DNA of 64,000 nt from NCBI GenBank assembly GCA_036872755.1, contig JAVHNS010000001.1, positions 1-64,000 on the forward strand, in the 5' to 3' direction. A program made the translations under genes and the position numbers. The notes under the pieces were generated by a model, which saw only the letters and a list, made by a program, of their open reading frames with translations, was not told where the DNA came from and made no database searches. The DNA comes from Orbilia blumenaviensis. Lineage: Eukaryota; Ascomycota; Orbiliomycetes; Orbiliales; Orbiliaceae. How positions within the stretch are numbered: the stretch's first letter is position 1; the number at the start of each line of letters is the position of its first letter. This document shows, one piece after another, positions 38,872 through 49,370 of the stretch.

Positions 38872-39856
38872 ATGAAGTCTTCTCAAAGTATGTAAAATAA
38901 TGAATACTCAAACTCTTCCATACACTGACCCAGCTGTAACTTAATTATTATATATAGAAAGCCTTGGCTATGCCGTCCGAGATGTAGAAACAGTATCCAA
39001 CTACCTCTTCGGCGTCATAGTCAGTCTCGATGCACCAGTCCACCGCGAAACCTTCCTCACCCAAGCTATTGAAAGAGTGTCCAAGAAGTACAGTGGTAAC
39101 GTTGCTGGGCTTTGTAAGGCTGCATTAGATCGTCTAGTCGTTCACGAGCAACTGCAGCTGGTGAACGACATCTTGTCGGTCTCAACTCCAGCCAAGCCAT
39201 CATCATCACCTCGCTCTAGCCGCCAAGCCCCTATTCCTGCCCCTATCCCTACCCCCTCAAATCGCAAACGTACAGCCCCAGCACCAGCTCCAACACCAGC
39301 CCCTAATGCTGGACGTTCGGATTTGAGACGATCGGCACCGCAGTCACAGCAACAGGAGATGAAAAGCCTGCCGGGGGTTAATAGGCGTAATAGTACCTGG
39401 GTGTTGAGCCAAGAAGGTGCTGCTGCTACTAGAAGGTGGTTTGAGACCTGCTTCTATTTCTGTTCGGCCTGTCTGCTTTGGGAGAAGAAGGAAGAGCCCC
39501 GGTTTGGTGATGATTTCTGCCAGGACCACGCTTTGTTAGGCTCAGAATACAGGGACTGGTCAGAGAATTGGTCTACCGACCCAAATGCTTGTTCGAATTG
39601 CCTTCTTAGGCACGATGGGGCCTGCATTGCTTCAGGTATCATCAAGCCTATGCTCTTCATCCTAAGCAAGAGCAAGGAAGTTACTGCAGTCTGTAGTTCT
39701 CTGGGAAGAACCAAGGGACAGGGATCTCGCACCTTCTTCAGCGGGAAAAGTAAATCAAGCGACGTTGGATTTGGGACTACCATGAACGCTCCGTTTGTCG
39801 CCGCCTATCTCCTTGATAGAGTTATTTTACCCGCACGTAGCCTCACCCCATCTTAG
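38872..39856 (+). CDS. Proline-rich protein with C-terminal cysteine module (304 aa), paralogue of the 26,837-28,887 product
   Basis: Function unknown. Exon 1 is only 16 bases (38,872-38,887; MKSSQ) and ends in phase 1; intron 38,888-38,957 ends TATATAG; exon 2 is 38,958-39,856. The N-terminal part (to about residue 80) looks helical. A middle region is rich in Pro/Ala/Ser, with PAPTPAP-type repeats. The C-terminal part has C174-x2-C177, C193-x2-H196, C217-x2-C220 and C228, then GIIKPMLFIL. This cysteine pattern and the IIKP helix match the gene at 26,837-28,887. It lies on the same strand as, and downstream of, the motif-less helicase paralogue. Four Cys/His pairs suggest a zinc ribbon (inference). 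Confidence 0.75.
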
Positions 39857-40174
39857 CTACTGTGTGGTCAGGCTGGCTTAGTATTCCGGTGATGATACCG
39901 GGCTTAATACATGTTTCGTCCTGATAACAAGGGCAATCGTAATTCATATTATAATATTATCGTGTAAACCTGTGAGCGATTTGCTTACAGTATAAGTTAG
40001 AGTGGTGTCGATTTAATCTCATAGGGTAGCTAAGCTGTGTAACATCCAAATCTAGTATTCGTGTAACATGGATTCGAGAGAAATGTGACAAGGGAATAGA
40101 TACTAAAGTAATTCATTCCAATAATCTTATCATATACGCGTACTAACCCCCCCCCCCGAAAAATCATCTCCACC

Positions 40175-41198
40175 ATGCAATCATATCAAGGTATTATAAC
40201 TACTTCATCTCTGATGCGTCATAAGATGGTACCCAATCACTAATATCATTGATTTTAGCATCCCGTAAACGAGATCGTAGCACTGGCGACACCACCGGCC
40301 TACCAGCCCCCGTAATCAAGAAGACCACCACTATCGAAGGTGGTGTAGAAGCAGCACCAAGCCAGCCAGGTCTGTCAGCCTAGCCTAGGTGTAGTTAGCT
40401 AGTAGTGCTTGTATACCTAATATATCTGTAGATCTCCTATCCGATACCATCGACGAGATGCTCTCCAATCCCGTAGACATCTACGCTGGCCCCTCCATTC
40501 TGAGCTCTGAGCGCGAGCCCTCCCCAGCTGCATCCCAGGAATCCAGCTGCCAGCCATCTTCCCCCCCTGAGTCCGGCGTCTTTATTCCCACCAGTGTGGC
40601 CTTACCGCTTAAGGTTACAGGAGATATAGCCCTCCCGGCCGGCCCCGTACGCGTGATGAAGCATAGGAAAGACTATGAAGGCAACCTAGATTGCGCGGAG
40701 TTGCACCCAGAACCGGATGCAGTCCTTGTCTTCGAAAACCCCCGATACATCAATAGTCTGGTGTTTGAAGACCATCTCTCGATTTCGGGGACCGCAGCAG
40801 AGGTTCGCCAGTTGCAGGAGTTCCTCAAATTCCTACGGAAAAGAATGTCTTCCTGTGCCGTCTGCCAGCTAACCAACAAGCCGTCTGAGCACCACCTAAC
40901 CACCTGTAAGAAAGCCGCTCGGTTGGGTACCTTCGTCTGGCAGTCGACGTTCAACAGCCGCGATAGCAATGCATTTGAGCAGGCCATTCTAGTCTTAGCA
41001 GCGCTTCTCCGCCTGGTTGCTTCACACCACCTCACCGATATCGCTATCTACCTAGGAGAGAACATACCATCCAACTATCTAGACTACAAAGAATGGTGTC
41101 TGCAGCCGGCTGTTTTTTGTGGGTGTAAGGCCCTGAAGGCCCATATTGTTCTGTTTGCCCTGAAGGTCATGGCGGAGGATGGTGTTATCGAACTTTAG
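40175..41198 (+). CDS. Cysteine-module protein (297 aa), unknown function
   Basis: Three exons: 40,175-40,190 (16 bases, MQSYQ, phase 1), 40,259-40,369 and 40,432-41,198. Introns of 68 and 62 bp end TTTTAG and CTGTAG; the second donor is the weaker GTCTGT. The first exon has the same size and phase as that of the 38,872 gene. After a basic, Ser/Pro-rich N-terminus there is CAVC (C184/C187) followed by HHLTTC, a helical segment rich in Leu/Ala, and a final CGC with hydrophobic helix. This resembles the C-terminal cysteine region of the helicase fusion (CPFC..GHVLKNC). No further family is recognised. It converges on the small gene at 41,294-41,581. Confidence 0.7.
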
Positions 41199-41293
41199 AC
41201 TCAGACCAGCCTTATCCATGAAATAAATAATTTTGATTCTCTAAATATCTATTTATCGTAAAGTCTATATACTAGGATTTGAAGGGGAGTCTT

Positions 41294-41581
41294 TCAATTT
41301 CTTCCTTTTTGTTCAATAACATCCCACTCCTTTAGGAGGACTTGAAGTGATTTGGATCCCCTAATCTGCTCCACGATTTGATTCTTTCGCGGACGTACGG
41401 CCTTAACCTTGCACCTGCACATCTTCGAAAATTTATCCTATAAAATAGCGATTAGCCCCAGCCGTTATAAACGATAGATTCGGACCCAACGACAGTGACA
41501 TACATTCCGCTTATAAAGCATATCACTTAAGCACAGCGACAAAATGAGGTTATGCACAACAACCTCCTCCGTTTGCTCCAT
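41294..41581 (-). CDS. Small basic protein (73 aa, two exons), possibly the 3' part of a longer gene
   Basis: ATG at 41,581 opens exon 41,504-41,581 (26 codons); intron 41,438-41,503 (GTATGT..TTATAG, branch GCTAATC) is phase 0; exon 41,294-41,437 ends at TGA. The product reads like real protein: MEQTEEVVVHNLILSLC, then a CRC motif in a Lys/Arg-rich segment and an amphipathic C-terminus. The frame is also open upstream to a possible acceptor (TTCTTTGTAG, about 41,648), so this may be the end of a longer minus-strand gene with exons up to about 41,990. An overlapping frame beginning after GGTTTAG near 41,665 encodes DDLDAILCSW. I could not resolve one unique model. It converges on the 40,175-41,198 gene. 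Confidence 0.42.
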
Positions 41582-42399
41582 GGATCCGTTTAGTTGATGA
41601 TAACGACACCACCATACAGTCCGCCCATGGCTGCTTCCTTCGACTGCCAGCTACAAAGAATGGCATCGAGATCGTCCTAAACCGACATAGCAGTTAGCTT
41701 AAGGTGGCTAGCGGTCACATAAATATCAACATAGATATCAACGTACTCAAGCATCCCGCTCGAAGCCAACCCCAACATCTACTTGCTGTTTCGATTTTGC
41801 AGGCATTCCCTAGATGCCAGGCCCCCGCTACATGGCTTGCGGGTAGCAGGTTTTTGGAGGCCCAGCATCTGCCTGCTGTTTCGATTTTGCGGTACCTCTT
41901 GAGAACCTGACCCTCAAAGTCGCTGCATACTGTTAGTTAGTAACTGGTATGATCAAACACTTTTGTATGTACGTACCACTTCTATCACCAGCTCAGTTGC
42001 TGGACTCTGGCATCAGAATGGGCACAACCCTCTCAATGCCAATGATACGATAAAGGGTTTAGCTTTTCAGAAGCTAGGAAGGATGATGGAGGAAGGATGA
42101 TGGAGGAAGGATGATGGAGGAAGGAAGAAGAAAGGGGGAAAGAAGGAGGAGAAGGGAGGAAGATAAATGATGCTTGGAATTATGCATGTTTTTTTTTGTA
42201 TGGTAGATATTTACGGGGTTATAGGGGCACTACTGAAATATGTTGCTATTTTATGAGGCTAATTCCATTAGTTCGAACTTTCGAAAGCTGGATCTATATC
42301 CAGAGGCATAAGTCTAACACCGAAATGATAAAGAACAAATAAATGGTTTGAACGGCAGTAAATAGTATGAATTCAATCCTTGATCCGCTGTTCCTCTCC
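41582..42399. other. Intergenic or unresolved exons; short direct repeats
   Basis: CTGCTGTTTCGATTTTGC occurs twice, near 41,784 and 41,875, within a longer imperfect repeat of about 30 bases. A 15-bp GGATGATGGAGGAA-type repeat (three to four copies) lies at about 42,078-42,125 inside a purine-rich tract. The 41,650-41,990 part may contain further minus-strand exons of the small gene described at 41,294-41,581. Confidence 0.45.
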
Positions 42400-42765
42400 C
42401 TAATTTCCTTCTTCGATGGACGCGAAGAGTTCTTCGGCTTCGTAGAATATTTCCTCTTGGCTGTCAGGCCGTTTGAGTTCATCTCTAGATATAAAGTTAA
42501 GATTTACTATATATACGCATTTGTGGTAGATATAGATATCATGTACCTGGTTTTCATTACTGGAGCCTCTACCCAGGCAGTTATGGCAGTTCCATGATCA
42601 GGTGTAACCGAAATTGAAGCTAGTCGGCGTATTCTCTTAGCCCTCGTGGCGTTGGTGTATTTTGTGACTTCAACGACGTTGTAAAGTTTATTTTGGTTTT
42701 TAGGGTCAATATTTTCGTGGAGCTCGATAGAGGTGTCAGCCTCTTCTTTTCCTTTCTCCTTGGCT

Positions 42766-42803
<38 letters not shown>

Positions 42804-43127
42804 CTCCTCTTCCTCCTCCTCTTCCTCCTCCTCCTCCTCTTCTTCTTCCTCTCGTTCTCGCTTCCGCTTTTGCTTCTGGGACTGCTGGTGTTCAAGTAAC
42901 TGTCGGCGGGCGCCCTCGATTTCAGCGTTTAGCTCCTCCTGGAGAAGCGCGTCGAGCCTGTTACAGGCGGCGTCCTGTTGTGCTTTGTTATATTCATTCC
43001 ATATTGCTTTGCTTTCGAACCTTTTGATCGTCTGATACCTTCTTTGGCGGTATCGGTTCTTAAGCCTTTTGATGAAGGCGTTTAGTTCTGTCTCTGTATA
43101 CTCTTGAAAGGGGTTTGACTTTGTCAT
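42400..43127 (-). CDS. Charged coiled-coil-type protein with long Glu tract (221 aa)
   Basis: Exons 43,127-42,547 and 42,484-42,400; the 62-bp intron (GTACAT..ATCTAG) is phase 2 and leads to a TAG stop. The start is the ATG giving MTKSNPFQEY; an in-frame GTG lies 15 bases upstream. The N-terminal half is rich in Arg/Lys/Gln and probably helical. The middle is a run of more than 30 Glu encoded by GAG/GAA (a GGA-type microsatellite at about 42,770-42,855). After it come IDPKNQNKLYNVVEVTKYT and a basic segment. The second exon adds an acidic helix ending SIEEGN. There are essentially no Cys residues, unlike its neighbours. I recognise no family; it may belong to the cluster or mark its right-hand edge. 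Confidence 0.6.
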
Positions 43128-45439
43128 AGTTGGACTCTGCACGTCTATTTCCTAGAAAAGAATATTTGATACTTGGGACTAGTTCTATTGGCAGTGTTGA
43201 TTTGAAGGAGAGTGAAGAAGATAAGGGACGGAGAGAGGGAAAGTGGGTGGGTTATATAATGCGGCAGCTAGATAAATCCACCATCGTTCATACGTTCTAG
43301 AGCTTTCTTCCTACGTTCTAGAGCTTTCTTCCCACGTTCTAGAGTTTTCTGGGCTCCGGCCTGGCATAGACCGAGACTAGCCTGGCATTAAGTCGAAGGC
43401 TCCCTCAACGACGACTAGTGGTCAAGAATCGTCATAATATGCGTGGGACCCAGTTCCGAATCTTCGCTTCCCGTTTATAGGGAGGCATAAAGCTAAGGTA
43501 TCATCTATATCAACGGATCGTATCTTGTACCGTGGAGTTCTATTGATTGGCTTAACCGAAACGAAAATTATCTGGATATTATACTTTATAAAGATTAAGT
43601 GGTTAATATACATGCGATTCTACCACAAAACAAAGGCAAGATGCGTAAACGTACCAGCAGCCTTTAGCTGTTGACGAGGGTAATCGGACTGCTGACAGTA
43701 GTAGCCGTCAAATACAGCCTTTTTGTCGCAATGATTTATCTAACTGAGCTGAAACTGGTAGTTTACCTAGGTATATAGTCAAATTGTTGACGGTAGATGA
43801 CCGTCGAACACAGTTTCTTCACTGCGGCTGGCTCACCCAATATCAAATCTATAAGCTCCCCGAATCGTGACCGATCCCTTGTTTTGGTTTGTCCTCAGTT
43901 TGTGGGAGTAAGAGAAAGTGCTGCTCATGTAGTCGAACTTTTGACAGGTATAACCCGTCAAATACAGCTTATTCGTGACATTGGTGACAACCGTCGTATT
44001 TTGAAAGATAGTTTTGAAACTACGAAATACGCTAGATTAAATGGTTATCATTCCAAAACAGGGATTGCACTCCAATGCCCCCTCCCCCCCCGGTTGGTTC
44101 CATAACGCTCAGTCGTTTCCATGGGTCGGTGTCGATTTGATCGATGATTTTGTCGGTCGGTTTTGCTTCTCGAGAACAGGATCAAAAGAGCTAGCCAACC
44201 AGCCATTGTCAGCTGCTGACTGAGATAGTCATGTTATTAGTAGCCATCAAACTACTACTGATGATAGCCGTTGGATATGGCATTTGATTGTCGTAACAGG
44301 CTATTCGAAGCCTGCGGGGCTTTTAGACTGTGGTAGTCCTATTGAAAACAGACTTTCGCTAAGGACTAAATAACCATTCCAGTAGCCTTTGCTTCAGACT
44401 TCCTGGTTAATGCTGGCTGTATATTGTATTTGCCGTTGATCCGGGGGTTTATCGGGAATCGTCGGTCAGATTGTATGTATTTAATTTAACTTCAGCCAGA
44501 GATGGCTTTGAGATTGCGGCATTCGAATATACCATGCAATGGTCTTCTGCAGATACCGTCCACATTTCTATGATCCTTGCTCAACAGATTAGGGAGGTTT
44601 CTTTATTATGTATACATTGCATTTGGAATCTGGAAGTGGAATTCTGGGATGGAGGACTTACCTATAGCTGGTCTCGTAAACCAGCCTCAACAAGCCGAAC
44701 ACGATAACTATCACGACAGACAGCCTAGTCATATCGGCAACATCACTTGTCTATTAGAGCGCTTCAGCTGGTAACTCCCATGTTAACATTCGAAAGACAT
44801 CATTAACGCATCATAATAATAGTAACGATGATTGATAGGTGGGTGAAAATAATGGTGATAATGATGAATAAATGATGGTAATAAAATCAGACAAGTCTGA
44901 TTTTCGTGTGTATATGATTTTGGGAGTATACCACTTTAGCTTAGTCATCAGACCTTATCAACCGCGACTCCTGATGACGTATTACAAATAGCCGCCATTT
45001 ATTATACGTGCGACTCCTGCGACTCCTGCTCGCGACTCCTACGATTTCTGCAGCGACTCCTACTGCCAAAGCACTGGAGTCGCAGCCGTTGGCCTACGAA
45101 CATGGCAATACTAATATATAAATATAAATAGGTATATTGCGTGCCCCATTCTAGCGGCCTGCTCCGGATTGTTTCGTTTTTTGGATATTCATAGAACCCG
45201 TCTTTCTTTGTGGTTCTCGTACACCGTAATATATATAGCCTCAGAAAACAGAGCATAGAAAAGCACCAAAACACTTAGAATAAATCGTAGAAAAATCTGG
45301 CAGACTGGATAGCATCTATTAACATCATTACTAAGCTCTGAGGCACTATTAGCCTATATTCGTGGAAATACTGCCGGTGTGACTGTTCAAATCATCGATA
45401 ACCACCATCATCAACTTCATTACCGATTCAGAGGCACAG
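43128..45439. other. Intergenic region with short hairpin repeats
   Basis: No supported gene. ACGTTCTAGAGCTTTCTTCC repeats three times near 43,291-43,350. Three related inverted-repeat elements of the form TTGACGG..CCGTCRAAYACAG lie at about 43,690-43,718, 43,786-43,812 and 43,940-43,970. GCGACTCCT repeats several times at about 45,008-45,062. Confidence 0.55.
43688..43975. repeat. Three hairpin-forming repeats (TTGACGG / CCGTCAAATACAG)
   Basis: Elements at about 43,690-43,718 (CTGACAG..CCGTCAAATACAG), 43,786-43,812 (TTGACGGT..ACCGTCGAACACAG) and 43,940-43,970 (TTTGACAGG..CCCGTCAAATACAG). The left and right arms are near-complementary, with loops of about 5-8 bases, and each is followed by ACAG. 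Confidence 0.55.
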
Positions 45440-46380
45440 CAGCCCCGAGATGGTTACAACGCCGCTATTTCCACAAATTACGGTCGGAAACCTTTAAAAC
45501 CCTGGCAGCAATATCTCTTCAATAGCTGCTATATTTCATTATTTTTTTGTGATTTTTCCGAGGGGGGTTACAGTATATATCATGCGATCAAGGCCTTCTC
45601 ATTAATAGATTTCTTGCGGCTTCAAACTTTTGTTAGTGGTGGCAATCTCAAGACTTCGTTGTGCCTATGCCACATCAAAACTTCGGTTGGCTGTACCACT
45701 TACCCATTTTAGAATCACGATCTCCACTCCAAACTTCAGCTGCACTCTATTGCTTGGGTATCCCGTTGCTCAAACTTCAATACGCAAACCAAACTGCAAA
45801 CTTATAACGTACGAATTATTTTCGCTTCTGCTGCCTCTACGGCGGAATTTGGTGCCACCTCCGCCACTCCTGCTACTTCCGGCGCTACTTCTACACCAGA
45901 ATCGATACTACTTCTAAGCCAATATTGGTGCTACTTCTATGCAACGTCTAGCCAAACGTGTGCTACGTCTAGCCAAACGCTTGCTACGTCTAGCTACTAC
46001 GTCTAACCAAATGCGTGCTACATCTAGCTACTACGTCTAGTCAAACGCTTGCTACGTCTAGCCAAATGCGTGCTACGTCCAACCAGATGCTTGCTACGTC
46101 TAGCTGCTACGTCTAACCAAACGCGTGCTACGTCTACTGCTACGTCTAGCCAAACACTTGCTACGTCTAGCCGCTACGTCTAGTAGCCAAACACTTGCTA
46201 CGTCTAGCCGCTATGTCTAGTAGTCAAACGCTTGCTACGTCGAGCAGTCAAACGCTTGCTACGTCTAGTAGTCAAACGCTCGCTACGTCTAGCCAAACAT
46301 TTGCTACGTCTAGCCGCTACGTCTAGCCAAACGCATGCTACGTCTAACCAACGCGTGCTACGCCTAGCCAAACGCCACTT
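45440..46380. repeat. Diverged duplicate, copy 1, with an expanded ACGTCTAGCCAAACGCTTGCT minisatellite
   Basis: From about 45,440 (GATGGTTACAACGCCGC..GGTCGGAAAC) to about 45,990 the sequence parallels 48,690-49,370 in order and strand. From about 45,935 to 46,375 a unit close to GCTACGTCTAGCCAAACG, about 19-22 bases, recurs some 20 times with small changes. Open frames over it are artefacts. Confidence 0.7.
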
Positions 46381-46574
46381 CCATAATGAATTGGCGGCGA
46401 TTCCAGCTCTTTATTATGCGGCGCCTGCCACTATGCTCTCAAATTTTGCAAAGCGTATTTAATACCCGATTCCATATTCCGCGGTAAGGAGTCGTAGTTT
46501 AGAGTACTTAGTCTTCGTATATGTGGAAGTCGCTGATATTTGCAGAATTAGTCAGACAAGTTGACAATATTACG

Positions 46575-48560
46575 CTGTTCGAACAATCACACCGCTAGGA
46601 TATCAATGAATGATAAGTATTACAATCTAGAAGATTTCTTAAAGCTTAATTAAATATTAGTGACCTCCTTCGAATTTTTCTCAATTTATTCTATCGAGTT
46701 TAAAGGGTTTCGTGTTTGTTTGGTCTTCTGCTCAGTCGATTCCAAAGGACCTCAACTTCTAGCTCAGCTACCAGCAGTCACACCGCCAGTATCTCTACGA
46801 ATGTTGAGCAATAACGTCTAAAAGTCTGATGATAACTTCGATAGATACTGGTAAACCTGCTGTATTTTTCCAGGATTTTCTTTCGCCGGTTTGGTCGGTC
46901 GGCTTTCTAGTTTCTTTTTTTTTGTTAGTTCATTTAGCTAATTCGACATGCAGCGTGTAGTTACCGACGATGTCTAAACAGTCACACCACCAAACTCTTC
47001 CTGAATACTGGCTAATGGCATTCAAGAATTTAGCAGTGATATCGATAGATGCTATTTAGTATACTAGATTTTTCTGCGATTTATTTCTGCAAGTTTGATG
47101 GATTTCCTGCTCTTACTTTCCTCTGCCTGTGTCAGTGCCTAGGTAGGTATTACCGGCGATGTCCGAGCAGTCACACTGCTATTACTTCCACGAATACTAG
47201 TTATTAGCATCTAAAAACTTGGTAGTAGTCTCAAAATATACTATTTACTTTACTGGATTTTTCTGCAATTTTTTGGTGCAGGTTTGATGGTTTTGTCCGT
47301 GCTTAAAAACTTAACGATTCTGATTTAATATGGGCTGATTCCCGAGCACCAGTCCAGCGAGAGTACCGACGATGTCTGAGCAGTCACACCGCTAGTAATT
47401 TTACGAGTATTGGCTCACAGTGTCCAAATTTTTGACGGTAACTTTAATAAATACTATTCATTTTACTAGATTTTTCTGCAATTTATTACCGCAGTTTTGA
47501 TGGTTTTATTTCATGGTTTTCTTGCTTCCCTGGCTGGACTTCTGGACTTAGGTAGGTACCTAGGTATTTGCGATTGCCGACTTGAGTAGGTACCTTGGTA
47601 TGTATGGCACCTAATCAAGCGAAGTTACCGATGCTGTTTGAAAAGTCACTCTACTAGATTTTTCCGCAATTTATTGTCGAACTTTTGATGGGTTGCTTTC
47701 TTTCTCTTTTCTCCTTGTCGGTAACTAGTGCGCTAAGTAAGCTAAGTGTGTTCAGTAACTGAATCTATCTAAATGAACTTAACACGCAGCTACCGACGAT
47801 GTTTGAGCAGTCACACCACCAATCCCTACACGAATATTAGTTAGTAGCATTCAAAAATCTAGCAGTAATGTCGATAGACGCTATTCGGCCTACTAGATTT
47901 TTCCGTGATTTATTTCTGCAACTTTGATACTTTTCTTGCTCCTGCTTTGCCCTGTCTGGATTTAGGTACTTAGCGACTAACTACCGACTTGGGACCTAAA
48001 TGTATCACAACCAAGTGACGTTACTGGTAATGATTGAACGGTTACACCGCTAGTACTTTCACGAATAGCGGTTGATAGCATCTAAGAATCTGGCAGCAGC
48101 TTTAATATATACTATTCGGTCTACTGTATTTTTTCGCAATTTATTTCTGCAAGTTTGATGGTTTTCTTGCTCTTGCTTTGCGCCGTCTGTAGATACCCAA
48201 GCAAGCAAGCAAGCAAGCAAGCTAAGTGAGCACCCCGCCAAGCGAAGTTACCAATGATGTCTGAGCAGTCATACCGGTATCACTTCTACGAATATTGCCT
48301 AGTAGCATCTAAAACTTTAACAGCAGCTTTATTGTATACTGTTCATCCTGCTAGATTTTTCTGCAATTTATTATCACGGTTTTAGTGGTTTTCTTGCACT
48401 GTTTGCTCTGTCTGTGCAGGTATTTGGCAATCACCGACTTACATGGAAAGCTAATTTTCGAGGTTACCAATGCTGTTTCAACAGTCACACTCTAGTACTT
48501 CCGCGAATATTGGTTAGTAGCGTCTAAAAGTTTAACAGTAGTTTCAATAGATATTCTTCT
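46575..48560. repeat. Degenerate ~210-bp tandem array (CAGTCACACCGCTAGTA core)
   Basis: A core close to GATGTCTGAGCAGTCACACC recurs near 46,582, 46,774, 46,979, 47,168, 47,381, 47,644, 47,808, 48,040, 48,266 and 48,482 (spacings 164-263 bases). Each copy continues with a CACGAATATTGGTTAGTAGC-like segment, then CTAGATTTTTCTGCAATTTAT and TTTGATGGTTTTCTTGCTC. Copies are heavily diverged and carry no open frame. (AAGC)n at 48,200-48,222 and (GGTC)n at 48,627-48,650 lie within or just beyond it. Confidence 0.75.
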
Positions 48561-48689
48561 TTTTATTAGATTTTTCTGTAATTTATTTTTCCAGTTTTGG
48601 TGGTTTTCTTGCTGGGTTTGTTCGGTCGGTCGGTCGGTCGGTCGGTCGGTAAGTCTGTAAATTGTTGTACGAGAAAAAATCATCACCAA

Positions 48690-49370
48690 CTTCACTGCCG
48701 CCTCGTAGTTGCTGGTGTCCGGGAGAAGTTACAGCGCCATTATCTCCACAGCTGCCGGTCGGAAATCTCTAGAAACTTGGCAGCAGTGTCGCTTATGTGG
48801 CTGCTGCATCTGTAATTTTTATTTTATTTTTTGTGAGGGGTTACATTATATATCATGGCAGGATAACCTCCGCGGCGGTAGATTTCCCTTCCGGCTTCAA
48901 AATTTTTGGTGGTGGTGGTGGTGGTGGTGGTGATCAAGCTTGCAAGATGGCTTCAAGACTGTTTTGGTAATGGTGGTGGTGGTGGTGATGCCTTATTAAA
49001 GCCTCAAAACTAAAGCTTTGGGATTAGGATTGGTTGTACCACATCAATTGTCAAGCCTCAAACCTCACCAATCTGCTTGCCTTAATTTACGCTGCGGCAA
49101 AAGATCACAACAACTTCACCACCCCTGCATTAGGAACCACCTCTGCACTAGGATCCGGGTACTTCCATCCTAGGATCAGTGCTACTTCAATGCCGTTTCT
49201 ACACACAAACTCGACATCGACAAAACTTTATCTCATCTCATCTCATCTCCAGTTGCGACGTCCAGCAAAAGCTAGAATCATAAGAACATCACCAGCTTCG
49301 GTACCGATTTCTGCCACTTCTATGCGACGTCTAACCAAAATGCGTGCGACGTCCAGCCAGGCATGCCTAT
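48690..49370. repeat. Diverged duplicate, copy 2 (of 45,440-46,000), with GGT microsatellites
   Basis: Shares with copy 1, in the same order: GTTACAGCGCC.. CTCCACA.. GGTCGGAAA, TTGTGAGGGGTTACATTATA, TATCATG, CGGCTTCAAA, TTGTACCAC and, near 49,322, GCGACGTCTAACCAAA. Here the last motif occurs only about twice. GGT trinucleotide tracts at 48,908-48,932 and about 48,969-48,987 are absent from copy 1. Confidence 0.65.

Noticed and set aside
26837..43127. A transposon with defined terminal inverted repeats enclosing the cluster
   Set aside because: I looked at both flanks and could not identify matching termini or a target-site duplication, so mobility stays an inference.
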